Shown piece after piece: positions 6,681 to 13,280 of a stretch of 22,920 bases of DNA. Below the pieces are notes generated by a model. That model did no database searches. It was given only the letters and a program-made list of their open reading frames with translations, and had not been told where the DNA came from. Origin of the DNA: a virus; the IMG/VR virus record IMGVR_UViG_3300025652_000585, positions 1 through 22,920 of that record. One strand, given 5' to 3'. The position numbers and the translations under genes are program-made. Within the stretch, counting starts at the first letter, position 1, and each line of letters starts with the position of its first letter.

Positions 6681-7010
6681 TTATGCATAAATTCTTTTAG
6701 AGGCAAGCTTATCAAGGGATTCCAAGGCATCTTGGTATTTAAATTCTGAGGCAAATGGTTCTTTTGCACCTAAATGTTTAAAATAAATAGCTTCTCTTTG
6801 CTCTACAGGCAACCCTGTAATGATGGCATCAAGGATAATTACGTTACGTTTGTCACTATCATCTACCATTTCTTCAAATACATTCTCAGAAGATCCACCA
6901 GTGCTCATCATAATTGACTTGCTTGGAAAGCCTAGGCGGTGGTTGTCAAATCTCATCCACTTTGCCCAAGCATCTAATAAATAAAGTATCCTAGAAATAG
7001 GTAAGCTCAT
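6681..7010 (-). CDS. Probable Q-like late antiterminator
   Basis: A 109-residue protein with the pattern I associate with Q-type antiterminators (Phage_antitermQ-like): LLDAWAKWMR near the N-terminus, LGFPSKS, then an acidic VDDSD and an I-LDAIITGLP--QREAIY helix. Q proteins bind at a late promoter and modify RNA polymerase so it ignores terminators. The context fits: it is the last gene of the main early operon, after NinB and Ref as in lambdoid nin regions. About 1 kb downstream lies a promoter followed at once by a terminator and then the late genes. It overlaps the upstream gene as ATGA. The family call is from memory of the pattern; another small regulator is possible. Confidence 0.6.
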   Translation of the reverse strand: MSLPISRILYLLDAWAKWMRFDNHRLGFPSKSIMMSTGGSSENVFEEMVDDSDKRNVIILDAIITGLPVEQREAIYFKHLGAKEPFASEFKYQDALESLDKLASKRIYA

Positions 7011-7432
7011 TCGCCACCTTCGTAGATAGTGTTGCTGTAATTGCTAGAGTATTGCTCATAACCACTCTTACCACCAAAGCTAACATTAGGAAAATCCTCT
7101 GCCTTATATTTTTTACTGCTATTAATTTTAAAATCCTTAATGCCCTTACCATGATTAAAGTAATCAGTTAAAGCGCATCCCTTAGGTTTTTTGTAAGCAG
7201 TGTTTCTACTCATCTTCTCGCTAAGTAAAAGCTCAGTAGTAACTAATGTTCTAATAACCGCAAACACTGACTGATAATTCATACCAATTTCATTTGCAAT
7301 CTCTGCTGTGTGCTTCTTATCATCCCCAATAGTATCAAGAATTAAATCTGCTAACTTCGCCCTTTTAATCTTTCTACCATCATCAAATGTAAAAATATAT
7401 TCGTTATCTTGTGCTGCTAATCCTTCTGCCAT
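7007..7432 (-). CDS. Winged-helix DNA-binding protein
   Basis: A 141-residue protein. Residues about 25-75 look like a winged helix: KLADLILDTIG, then TAEIANEIGMNYQSVFAVIRTLV as the helix-turn-helix, then a hydrophobic wing strand. The C-terminal half is Lys/Ser/Tyr-rich and probably disordered. It has a strong SD (AGGAGG) and an ATGA overlap with the Q-like gene. It probably regulates transcription or aids replication; the target is unknown. Confidence 0.65.
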   Translation of the reverse strand: MAEGLAAQDNEYIFTFDDGRKIKRAKLADLILDTIGDDKKHTAEIANEIGMNYQSVFAVIRTLVTTELLLSEKMSRNTAYKKPKGCALTDYFNHGKGIKDFKINSSKKYKAEDFPNVSFGGKSGYEQYSSNYSNTIYEGGE

Positions 7433-7441
7433 AATATCCTC

Positions 7442-7762
7442 CTAAGATACATCCGTTATAAAAGACTTCCATCTACCTTCAACCTTTGCCCACCCTTCTA
7501 CTAACAACGTAAGGTTTGCGTTTCTAAGGTGAGGGGTATATTCACTGTCAGCTATTTTGTTTTCCCTTGCCTTCATATTTCCTTTTGTTGTTACTTGAAT
7601 AAAATGAAGCTCACCATCTTTAGATACTCCCAAGATATCAAAATTCCATAAATCTTGACGAATGCGTGCAAATGGATTCCATTTTTCTACTACTTGAACT
7701 AAAGCGTATTCACCACTTTCTTTCATGCGCTTAAGAGTTCTTTGTGTCGGTGATATCGCCAT
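7442..7762 (-). CDS. Putative PD-(D/E)XK nuclease-like protein
   Basis: A 106-residue protein with the arrangement VVEKWNPFARIRQDLWNFDILGV, then a strand ending in FIQVTT. This matches a common small phage family in which an Asp and a later Q-T-T/E-K strand form a PD-(D/E)XK-like core. The expected E-x-K is replaced by Q-V-T-T, so catalysis is uncertain. The SD AGGGAG is well spaced. It overlaps the preceding gene by 32 bases. A role in DNA processing is inferred. Confidence 0.5.
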   Translation of the reverse strand: MAISPTQRTLKRMKESGEYALVQVVEKWNPFARIRQDLWNFDILGVSKDGELHFIQVTTKGNMKARENKIADSEYTPHLRNANLTLLVEGWAKVEGRWKSFITDVS

Positions 7763-7967
7763 CAGCTCTCTCCCTTATTGATTTCTCATGATCTTCTTTT
7801 ACCATCTCATCTCGCCAAGCAACCTTTTCTATATGTTGCTTAACAACAGCTCCGTTTTGTTCAAACTGATCTGAGTTAGGCTTTGCATTAAATATACGAT
7901 CCCAGTTATCTTGTAACTTTTGATCGCTAACTAATCCTTTTGGTCTTCTACCACTACCTTTTCCCAT
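7731..7967 (-). CDS. Small basic/charged phage protein (MGKGSGRRP type)
   Basis: A 78-residue protein starting MGKGSGRRPKG and followed by a DNWDRIF segment, a combination I recall from many small phage proteins of unknown function. The rest is charged and probably helical. An SD GGAGA lies about ten bases upstream, and its 3' end overlaps the next gene. No function can be assigned. Confidence 0.65.
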   Translation of the reverse strand: MGKGSGRRPKGLVSDQKLQDNWDRIFNAKPNSDQFEQNGAVVKQHIEKVAWRDEMVKEDHEKSIRERADGDITDTKNS

Positions 7968-8019
7968 TGCAAGTTTTCTCCATTTTACAGTTTTTGTGAA
8001 TGTCTATCATAATTTACTC

Positions 8020-8265
8020 CTAGTAACTAATAATTCCCAATGGTGTTGATTCAATAACCGTTAGTTCATCACCATAAACAAATGTTTGACCAGTGTTGCT
8101 TGGAGTTATCTCTAACCCTTGTGAGCCGTTTTGGTCTACAATCACCCTAACTTCTTGTGCATTATCTACAATAGTTAACTGACCATCATCAGGACTAAAG
8201 TAATTTACTGACTCAGCTAAAGCTATTGGTACATAAAACAATCCAACTAATAATATTTTTTTCAT
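8020..8265 (-). CDS. Small exported protein
   Basis: An 81-residue protein with an N-terminal signal peptide: MKK, a hydrophobic core ILLVGLFYVPIA, and a likely signal peptidase I site after ALA (about residue 17). The mature part (about 64 residues) is acidic and beta-rich and lacks Cys, so it is not a lipoprotein. It has a strong SD (AAAGGAG). A periplasmic protein made early with the Mom and nuclease genes could act in superinfection exclusion or envelope modification, but that is a guess. Confidence 0.65.
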   Translation of the reverse strand: MKKILLVGLFYVPIALAESVNYFSPDDGQLTIVDNAQEVRVIVDQNGSQGLEITPSNTGQTFVYGDELTVIESTPLGIISY

Positions 8266-8278
8266 AATATCTCCTTTG

Positions 8279-8935
8279 TTAAAATTCCATGATTACTTGA
8301 GTGGATGGCTTATGAGTAATGTCATACCTATTTGTTTCTCCTTTAGGGTATGGCTGTACTTCATATTTAAGTTTGCTTCTTAAAATCTTTTTATCATTCT
8401 TTGTTCCATGAAATAAAATGTATCTATGTTTCCTTGATCTTTCAATATAATAAAAATCATCTCCGTGCTTTTCTTTAATAGATTCTAAAGTCATGCCATC
8501 ACTAATTGTTTTGCTATGCTTATGCTCTTGCCCTTTAATAGTCCAGTCAACTCTTTTTTCGGATAACCCTGTGTATAAAAAATTAGTTGCTTGGTAAACA
8601 TATCCTACATGACCTTGTGCATGATCAGCATAAGAAACTACTATTGTAGGCTTAGGCAATAGTTTAATAGAACCTGAAACTAACATACTTGCTTGATTTT
8701 TGTCGTTGTTCATTAAACAAAGTCTATTCAACTCTAATACTTTATCTGAATATTCTTTACCACAAATACCCATACATAAACTTGGAGAAGCAGGCATCCC
8801 GTAAGTAACAACGCCAATTAAAGCATCTCCATCATATAATCCAAATGCCTTCATAATATGAGGTATTCTTTTTGCGTAATGAACATTCAACAACCAGTCA
8901 TAAGTTTGGTTTGATTCAATAGGAATAATCTTCAT
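8279..8935 (-). CDS. mom: Mom-family DNA adenine-modification protein
   Basis: A 218-residue relative of phage Mu Mom, a GNAT-like enzyme that converts adenine in phage DNA to N6-(methylcarbamoyl)adenine and so blocks many restriction enzymes. Family features visible in order: HYAKRIP near residue 25, a GLYDGDALIGVVTYGMPASPS strand-turn, ELNRLCL, SMLVSGSIKLL and SYADHAQGHVGYVYQATNFLYTG. I prefer ATG 8935 (MKIIPI), which forms an ATGA overlap with the upstream stop, over the in-frame ATG 18 bases earlier. It lies in the early operon, as expected for modification before packaging. Mu mom needs the partner com for translation; no com-like zinc-finger gene is adjacent. Confidence 0.85.
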   Translation of the reverse strand: MKIIPIESNQTYDWLLNVHYAKRIPHIMKAFGLYDGDALIGVVTYGMPASPSLCMGICGKEYSDKVLELNRLCLMNNDKNQASMLVSGSIKLLPKPTIVVSYADHAQGHVGYVYQATNFLYTGLSEKRVDWTIKGQEHKHSKTISDGMTLESIKEKHGDDFYYIERSRKHRYILFHGTKNDKKILRSKLKYEVQPYPKGETNRYDITHKPSTQVIMEF

Positions 8936-9225
8936 AGTTGATCCAATACCCATTCTAGCATTTCACTTTCTTTTCCGTACTTTTCTATCCAAGTCTTTGG
9001 GCTTGTATGGTATCCATCTTCACCTTGATGATGATAGTGGCAAAGAGGTATTACCATAAAGTCATTGTTCTTTTGTCCCATCCCCATACCTTCTCTAATG
9101 TGATGAAGATTGCATGGAGGTGGATCAGATACATCATGGTGCTTACGACAAATGCAACAACCAAACTCTGACAATTTGTTTAGCCATTGACGTTCGTCTT
9201 TAGTTTTACTTTTCTTTTTACTCAT
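8932..9225 (-). CDS. Ref-like RecA-dependent HNH nuclease
   Basis: A 97-residue protein with a compact Cys/His nuclease core: FGCCICRKHH, then CNLHHIREGMGMGQKNN, then IPLCHYHHQGEDGYH. This is the layout of phage P1 Ref and related lambdoid proteins, in which Cys residues bind zinc and the HH pair lies in an HNH-type site. Ref nicks DNA in RecA-formed D-loops. I prefer ATG 9225 (or 9228) because AGGGA lies just before it; the earlier ATG 9249 lacks an SD. It sits directly after NinB, so a recombination role is likely. Confidence 0.8.
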   Translation of the reverse strand: MSKKKSKTKDERQWLNKLSEFGCCICRKHHDVSDPPPCNLHHIREGMGMGQKNNDFMVIPLCHYHHQGEDGYHTSPKTWIEKYGKESEMLEWVLDQL

Positions 9226-9586
9226 CATCTTCCCTAAATCTAAATCCATATTGCATCGCCCAACTCTGGATATTTTCTTGATACTCTACCATTTCTTTTG
9301 TATTGAGTTGTGATGTGCTTTTTACTTTAATAATAGTTTCACCGCCAACTTCAATCTCAGATGATAAAAATTTATATTTCATTAGCGCATCCATCTCATC
9401 TTCTTCGTAACCAATATAATCACCAATGGATCTTAACAGCTTCCAATACCTAGAATTTTGATCAGTGGTTCTGTTAAATTTATATTCACTCAACTGCATT
9501 CTCCAAGGTTTGGTAAAGTCTAACCCTTTTATCATGTCAATGATATTGTTTACGTTATCTTTTGTTATAGTTTTTTTGACGACCAT
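9218..9586 (-). CDS. ninB: NinB family recombination protein
   Basis: A 122-residue protein matching NinB (lambda Orf), which binds single-stranded DNA and helps load recombination proteins. Visible features: PWRMQLSEYKFNRTTDQNSRYWKLL, where the NRT-QN-YW pattern is characteristic, then IGYEEDEMDALMKYKFL and TSQLNTKEMVEYQENIQSWA. Length is a little below lambda's 146. The SD GGAGG is well placed. It overlaps the upstream 60-aa gene by 32 bases and the Ref-like gene by a few. A nin-like cluster ahead of a Q-like gene recalls lambdoid phages. Confidence 0.88.
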   Translation of the reverse strand: MVVKKTITKDNVNNIIDMIKGLDFTKPWRMQLSEYKFNRTTDQNSRYWKLLRSIGDYIGYEEDEMDALMKYKFLSSEIEVGGETIIKVKSTSQLNTKEMVEYQENIQSWAMQYGFRFREDDE

Positions 9587-9737
9587 TTTTTACCCTCCAT
9601 TGTCTAACTGATTCGTCCCAACCAGAAGATTTATAAACACCACCATCTTCTAGCTTTATACGATAATTAACATCCATACCAAATTCTTTAATTATCTCTT
9701 GAGTAAAACTTTTTAAATCTTTTTTATCATCTGACAT
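9555..9737 (-). CDS. Unknown 60-aa protein
   Basis: A small charged protein with a helical acidic start (SDDKKDLKSFTQEIIKEFG) and a basic end (RQWRVKNGRQKN). There is no recognised family. An SD AGGA precedes the start, and it follows the helicase gene by seven bases. It is probably part of the replication/recombination block; no function is visible. Confidence 0.55.
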   Translation of the reverse strand: MSDDKKDLKSFTQEIIKEFGMDVNYRIKLEDGGVYKSSGWDESVRQWRVKNGRQKNYNKR

Positions 9738-9744
9738 AATATTC

Positions 9745-10650
9745 CTATGCGTAAGTTAATGATTCTGGATTAAAATCAAAATTCCAATGACCCTCATACT
9801 CGTAGTGCCTTTGCTTAACTAAATACAGTTGTGCATCTGGAATATTGACAAAGTCCTCTTGACTAATTTGACCCAACTCTAAGCGTTGATCTCTGTGTGT
9901 TCTATGAACCACAAACACATTGTCCACAAGGTTTGTTATGTGAGTTGATCCTGATACAGAATGTTTAGTTGGAGCATCAGTGTATTCACTATTAGATTTT
10001 TTAGAATGAGCTACCACAAATATATGAATATTTAAATCTCTAGCAGCTACACAGATACGATCAATAAATTTCTTCTGCCCTTCGTAATCATCCTCAGCAA
10101 CTCCACACTTCATGAGTGAGTCCACAATCACAATCTTGCAATCGAGAACTTCCGCAGAATAGTAAATTACGCTAATTATGCTCTCAACTCCAACTGTGCC
10201 CTGCTGATCGTAAAGATAAAGCTTACCATCAAGGCTGTTAATCTTTTCCTCAATAAACTCATTGCTTGGCAATCTTGATCCAGACATTTGTCTTAGTAGT
10301 CTTGCTAATGAAGACCTTGGTTGCAACTCAAAAGATGCAAGCATGGTCTTGTAATCTTTTTCTAATAAACCTAAACTCATCTGGCTAAGTATCATTGACT
10401 TACCTGATCCTGAAAATCCAGAAACTATTGATGCTTCACCTGGACGAACTCTAAATCCATCGTAAGTTTTTTCCCACGGTAGTGTCACACCTTTATGGTA
10501 ATCACCATTAAAATATTCCTGTACCTGTTCTATATAGCTTGATGGATTGTGTATGTTTGTATGTTCATCGTTATCTCTTGTGGCAAAATAACTTTGAATC
10601 TCAGACTCCCTTACAATCATACTTTTTACTTTATCGTTTAGCGTACTCAT
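9745..10650 (-). CDS. DnaB/Twinkle-like replicative helicase
   Basis: A 301-residue RecA-fold ATPase of the DnaB/T7-gp4 class that unwinds the fork. Walker A GFSGSGKS lies at about residues 79-86, the catalytic Glu in ASFELQPR, Walker B in KIVIVDSLMK, motif H3 in IHIFVVAHSKK and H4 in SGSTHITNLVDNVFVVHR. It lacks a primase domain. A separate zinc-finger protein is encoded just upstream and overlaps it by 20 bases, so the usual primase-helicase fusion is split here and the TOPRIM domain is not visible. The SD GGGAGG is strong. Confidence 0.9.
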   Translation of the reverse strand: MSTLNDKVKSMIVRESEIQSYFATRDNDEHTNIHNPSSYIEQVQEYFNGDYHKGVTLPWEKTYDGFRVRPGEASIVSGFSGSGKSMILSQMSLGLLEKDYKTMLASFELQPRSSLARLLRQMSGSRLPSNEFIEEKINSLDGKLYLYDQQGTVGVESIISVIYYSAEVLDCKIVIVDSLMKCGVAEDDYEGQKKFIDRICVAARDLNIHIFVVAHSKKSNSEYTDAPTKHSVSGSTHITNLVDNVFVVHRTHRDQRLELGQISQEDFVNIPDAQLYLVKQRHYEYEGHWNFDFNPESLTYA

Positions 10651-11044
10651 AACCCTCCCTTATTAATCTGACTGACTCTAACAATCTCTTACGGTCACCT
10701 TCTTCTAAAGGTTTACCTTGAGCAAGTTCAGCTGCAACAACTGCTACCAAAAGAACTTCATCTTGTAAACTTTTAAGTACCGCAAAAGGATTATATATTT
10801 TTCCTAATGGTTTTAATAGGTCTTTTCTTTCTGGGACAATATCATCCAGATCTAAACCTACTGCTCCAAGAATAGATGTAATGTCACATCCTGCAAAACA
10901 GTGCATAAGAACTCTACCATCATCAGCAAACTTTATAGAAAGACTTGCTAACCGATCTTCATGCGCTGGACACAAGCAGTTGTAAGAATTACTTTTAGTA
11001 GTTTTACTTACCTTACTAAAATGTGAAAGTAGCGAAATGTTCAT
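10631..11044 (-). CDS. Primase-type zinc-finger (CHC2-like) protein
   Basis: A 137-residue protein. Residues about 20-52 form a zinc-binding module, CLCPAHEDRLASLSI...VLMHCFAGC, with the C-x2-H...C-x4-C spacing of phage primase zinc fingers. The remainder is helical and has no TOPRIM or RNA-polymerase core. It presumably recognises template or supports priming with the helicase encoded next to it; a host or distant phage primase core would be needed. The start sits directly after a GAGGAGAGGAG tract that also encodes the preceding protein's repeats. Confidence 0.8.
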   Translation of the reverse strand: MNISLLSHFSKVSKTTKSNSYNCLCPAHEDRLASLSIKFADDGRVLMHCFAGCDITSILGAVGLDLDDIVPERKDLLKPLGKIYNPFAVLKSLQDEVLLVAVVAAELAQGKPLEEGDRKRLLESVRLIREGYEYAKR

Positions 11045-11399
11045 CTCCTCTCCTCTCTTCTACTCTCTTCTCCTCTACTCTCCTCTCCTCTACTCTAGAC
11101 GAGGTATATACTTTGTCTAGGATTATCCAGTTACCTAGTGATTTTAGGCTACTTTCAATGTCTTCAACTGACCTTCTTAGTCTAAAAGATATAACTTTTA
11201 TTTCTGGAAGTTCTCCGTTGTGTTGACTAGCTAAACACCATAGCTCAATCAGTGCTAATTTATTCTTATCACTTAGCTCTGCATAATCTACATCATTAAG
11301 AAGATCACCTCCGTACAACTTAAACCAATGCATCTTTTTATTGCCTTTGGGATTTTTAAGCTTGTAGTGCTGATGCCTATCCCAGTTCTTAATTTTCAA
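11016..11399 (-). CDS. Phage replication protein N-terminal-like
   Basis: A 127-residue protein beginning KIKNWDRHQHYK, then WFKLY, DLLNDVDYAELSDKNKLALIELWCLASQHNGELP and an RLRR helix. This resembles the N-terminal domain of phage initiator proteins, with a winged-helix flavour. The C-terminus is a tandem VEERR-type repeat and then GDEHFATFTF, so it looks shortened relative to full initiators. I choose TTG 11399: it overlaps the upstream stop as TTGA and has GAGGAG seven bases before it. The GTG three codons earlier has the SD directly against it. It is positioned like lambda O, after cro. Confidence 0.6.
   Translation of the reverse strand: MKIKNWDRHQHYKLKNPKGNKKMHWFKLYGGDLLNDVDYAELSDKNKLALIELWCLASQHNGELPEIKVISFRLRRSVEDIESSLKSLGNWIILDKVYTSSRVEERRVEEKRVEERRGDEHFATFTF
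11049..11093 (-). repeat. Three tandem 15-bp purine-rich repeats
   Basis: On the minus strand three copies of GTAGAGGAGAGGAGA-like units (copies 2 and 3 each differ by one base from the first or from each other's pattern) encode VEERR, VEEKR, VEERR. The tract holds many AGGAG motifs and runs up to the primase ATG. It is almost pure purine on one strand. It could be an iteron cluster inside a replication gene, as in lambda O, or a simple expansion. Confidence 0.8.
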
Positions 11400-11590
11400 A
11401 ATAAACACTCCTCAGTTTTATCCCACCAATCTGGTAAGGATGATTTTTCTTTTCTTGGTCTTTTTGCTACCTGAATAATTTTACAATCAGGTTTGTTCTG
11501 ACAAAACCATACTGCTTCTTTTTTACTTTGGAAAGCCATTAATGGATCTCCAGTAAAATCTAAAACTTGATGTGTAAATAATCTAGTCAT
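11396..11590 (-). CDS. Unknown 64-aa protein
   Basis: A small basic protein with two Cys residues (FCQNKPDC) and an FQSKKEAVWF segment; the C-terminus ends in Trp/Glu-rich PDWWDKTEE. No family is recognised. Its ATG lies inside the last codons of the Cro-like gene (eight-base overlap), and its stop overlaps the next gene's TTG start. By position it corresponds to lambda cII, between cro and the O-like gene, but it has no helix-turn-helix. Confidence 0.55.
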   Translation of the reverse strand: MTRLFTHQVLDFTGDPLMAFQSKKEAVWFCQNKPDCKIIQVAKRPRKEKSSLPDWWDKTEECLF

Positions 11591-11750
11591 CTAATTTTAA
11601 AATTGTCTTAACCTGAAACTGACGAACCTTTGGTATTTCTGCATTAGGAGTTTGCGCCCACTTAGATACAGCCTGAACTGATACATCTAATTCCTTGGCT
11701 AACTCTCTCCGACTGTTGTTAAACATTTTTATTACTTCTTTATATTTCAT
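11583..11750 (-). CDS. cro: Cro-like repressor (55 aa)
   Basis: A 55-residue protein with a single helix-turn-helix: RRELAKELDVSVQAVSKWAQ at about residues 14-33, followed by EIPKVRQFQVKTIL. This matches P22 Cro-type repressors, in which a short helix precedes the turn, the W ends the recognition helix, and an IP--R-Y/F-Q-- segment follows. Length is normal for Cro. SD AAAGGAA is five bases upstream. It lies directly after a terminator and first in the main early operon. Likely targets are the AAGTTGT-N2-ACAACTT palindromes over the -35 boxes at 6657-6672 and 12176-12191. No CI partner gene is visible. Confidence 0.82.
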   Translation of the reverse strand: MKYKEVIKMFNNSRRELAKELDVSVQAVSKWAQTPNAEIPKVRQFQVKTILKLDD

Positions 11751-11765
11751 AAAATTCCTTTAATT

Positions 11766-11791
11766 AAAAAGAGGTGGCGCTGACCACCTCT
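11766..11791 (-). terminator. Intrinsic terminator between the 88-aa gene and cro
   Basis: On the minus strand an 8-bp stem AGAGGTGG/CCACCTCT with a 6-nt loop is followed by T residues (TTTTT with the last stem base). It lies directly before the cro SD, leaving no room for a separate promoter, so cro and the whole early operon depend on read-through or antitermination here. Confidence 0.75.
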
Positions 11792-11797
11792 AAGTTG

Positions 11798-12064
11798 TTA
11801 AGCTATCTCTAGTTGATTAATTATGTTTCCTTCTACATCTATATAATTTAACTCTAAACAAGCTTCCAAGATTTGTTCAGAGCCAATCCCTACCATCTGA
11901 TTATAATTTTCTTGAACAAAAATTAAAACTTGTTCTGTTTGATCGCTGGTTAGTGTTGAATAAGCTTCAACACCATTCTTCCATTTTTGATCAAGAACCC
12001 AATTTACATCATCTCCTGTCCATACTAAAGTTACTTCAAAATTTGAATCTTTTTTACCTGACAT
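11798..12064 (-). CDS. First gene of the leftward early operon, unknown, 88 aa
   Basis: An acidic 88-residue protein (Trp-rich N-terminal third: VTLVWTGDDVNWVLDQKW) with no recognised motif. Its RBS context (AGGAGATTTAAA before ATG) is the same as that of the 116-aa gene at 6251-6601. It is transcribed from the promoter at 12110-12138 and followed by a terminator. By position, a first early product before a terminator, it could help polymerase pass that terminator as lambda N does, but it lacks the Arg-rich RNA-binding motif of N. Confidence 0.7.
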   Translation of the reverse strand: MSGKKDSNFEVTLVWTGDDVNWVLDQKWKNGVEAYSTLTSDQTEQVLIFVQENYNQMVGIGSEQILEACLELNYIDVEGNIINQLEIA

Positions 12065-12109
12065 TTTAAATCTCCTTCATTTTGCTTACCAAAGTTAGTA
12101 AGTCCCTCC

Positions 12110-12138
12110 ACATTACTACCAATCAATTTAGTTGTCAA
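12110..12138 (-). promoter_or_regulatory. Leftward early promoter
   Basis: Perfect TTGACA (12138-12133), a 17-bp spacer and a weak TAATGT (12115-12110). The -35 lies within AGTTGTCAAACACTT, a degenerate version of the operator palindrome found at 6657-6672 and 12176-12191. It faces the rightward promoter about 40 bp away, a lambda-like divergent control region. Confidence 0.6.
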
Positions 12139-12175
12139 ACACTTTAGTGAAATAATTATTTAAAATAAATGAAAT

Positions 12176-12210
12176 AAGTTGTTGACAACTTTGTTTCAAT
12201 AAAGGATACT
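12176..12210 (+). promoter_or_regulatory. Rightward early promoter with palindromic operator
   Basis: TTGACA (12182-12187), a 17-bp spacer and GATACT (12205-12210). The perfect inverted repeat AAGTTGT-TG-ACAACTT (12176-12191) covers the -35 box. The following leader (TTCTTTTGTAGGTTAA, then a TAAACAA-rich SD region) is nearly identical to that downstream of the 6638-6672 promoter, so both are probably controlled by the same repressor, most simply the Cro-like protein. Confidence 0.8.
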
Positions 12211-12247
12211 TCTTTTGTAGGTTAAATAAACAACAAAGGAGTTAGAC

Positions 12248-12664
12248 ATGAAATACCACATTTTACAAATTAGTTTAACAGATGCAGAGGTAGATTTAAT
12301 TAACGAAAAAGGTCATGATGCTGTTGCAAGACACGCTAGACATTTAAACGAAGACATTTTAATACATGACTATGATCATGTTGCAGACATTGAAGCTGAT
12401 AGCCTAGCTGAAGTAGTAGATCTTGGTAACGCTGACATTGATCGTTACAATCATCCACAAATTAATATTGTTATAGATAATCCAGAGCAAAGTCTTGCTA
12501 GTATTAGTGAAGGTGACATTATTATAAATAGCAAAACTCTTAAATGTTATTACGATACTGGGTACAAGTTTATAGAATTAGTTGTACGCCCAGAAGAGTT
12601 AGAAGGATTGCTTTTTAGCAGTCCTACTAGCAAAGCTATTATTATGGAAGAGGCAATGGCGTAA
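12248..12664 (+). CDS. First rightward early gene, unknown acidic 138-aa protein
   Basis: A 138-residue acidic protein with no recognised domain and no helix-turn-helix, so it is unlikely to be a CI repressor despite its divergent position. It is rich in Asp, Glu, Ile and His. The AAAGGAG SD is eight bases upstream. Its promoter-leader and its 3' end are near-copies of the flanks of the 116-aa gene at 6251-6601, although the proteins are unrelated. Confidence 0.7.
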   Translation: MKYHILQISLTDAEVDLINEKGHDAVARHARHLNEDILIHDYDHVADIEADSLAEVVDLGNADIDRYNHPQINIVIDNPEQSLASISEGDIIINSKTLKCYYDTGYKFIELVVRPEELEGLLFSSPTSKAIIMEEAMA

Positions 12665-12683
12665 GCCACCTCTACAAAGGAGA
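12657..12683 (+). repeat. 3' flank repeat, copy B
   Basis: 27 bases covering the last codons of the 138-aa gene and the SD of the next gene; they match minus-strand 6258-6232 with one mismatch. The copy can form a shorter GGC-GTAA-GCC hairpin. With the shared promoter-leader it defines a repeated border around different coding segments. Confidence 0.75.
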
Positions 12684-12689
12684 ATTAAA

Positions 12690-12803
12690 ATGGAATGGAC
12701 AAAAGAATTAGAAGAGCTTTACCAGTATGTGTTTGAGCAACAGCCATCAGAAGTTGAGATGAGTCAAATGGCATCTGAGTATAAGGAGGCAAGCAATGGA
12801 TAA
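12690..12803 (+). CDS. Small acidic protein, 37 aa
   Basis: A Glu-rich, probably helical peptide starting MEWTKELEELYQYVF. It has a strong SD (AAAGGAG) and an eight-base overlap with the next gene. No family is recognised. It occupies the same place after the repeated 3' flank as the acidic 47-aa gene at 6083-6226. Confidence 0.6.
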   Translation: MEWTKELEELYQYVFEQQPSEVEMSQMASEYKEASNG

Positions 12804-12957
12804 CCAACTTTTTAAAGTTTACGATGAAGCCAACGATCATGTTGGCTACATGGTTTATATAAATAAATATGTATATATTCCAAAAGTAGACTACGAAGCC
12901 TTAGCTCCAATCTCTTTGTACAACAAATATAAATCACCACTAACGGAGAAACTGTAA
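12796..12957 (+). CDS. Small Tyr-rich protein, 53 aa
   Basis: A 53-residue protein rich in Tyr, Asn and Lys (GYMVYINKYVYIPKVDYEALAP). The SD AAGGAGG is well placed inside the preceding gene, and its TAA overlaps the next ATG as TAATG. No family is recognised. The overlap chain supports it as a genuine gene. Confidence 0.6.
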   Translation: MDNQLFKVYDEANDHVGYMVYINKYVYIPKVDYEALAPISLYNKYKSPLTEKL

Positions 12958-13280
12958 TGGAAAAAACAGAAAACTTTTTTTACGATAGGCGTGAAGGATT
13001 TTCTCTTAGCCTATTAGTAACTAGTGGAAATAAGTGGGTTACTTTTGCTAGGCGCAGATACATTTCTGATGGCATAGAATTGCAAACAGTTAAGGTTGCC
13101 AAAGATGACTTTGAAAAATATTGGAGTCCAGTATCTCTTGAATGGCAAGGAATGCAAAAGCTACAAACAAGAATGAAGTGCCTTAAAATGATGTTAAGAA
13201 AAGCCGATTACGGAAACCTTAAACATAATAATTTGTACAAAAAAATAAGAGACGAAATTAAAAGTTTGAAACAAAATTAA
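12957..13280 (+). CDS. Unknown basic 107-aa protein
   Basis: A 107-residue basic protein. The N-terminal half looks beta-rich (FSLSLLVTSGNKWVTFARRRYI). The C-terminal half is helical with many Lys/Arg/Met residues (LQTRMKCLKMMLRKA). No motif is recognised. Translation is coupled to the preceding gene. Its last bases carry the -35 box of the recombination promoter. DNA or RNA binding is possible from charge alone. Confidence 0.6.
   Translation: MEKTENFFYDRREGFSLSLLVTSGNKWVTFARRRYISDGIELQTVKVAKDDFEKYWSPVSLEWQGMQKLQTRMKCLKMMLRKADYGNLKHNNLYKKIRDEIKSLKQN

Noticed and set aside
11023-11226. Rightward Ser/Leu-rich open frame opposite the replication gene
   Set aside because: It arises from the complement of the purine repeats; no SD and low complexity.
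12248-12664. CI-type repressor divergent from cro
   Set aside because: No helix-turn-helix or peptidase features; acidic protein of unknown family.
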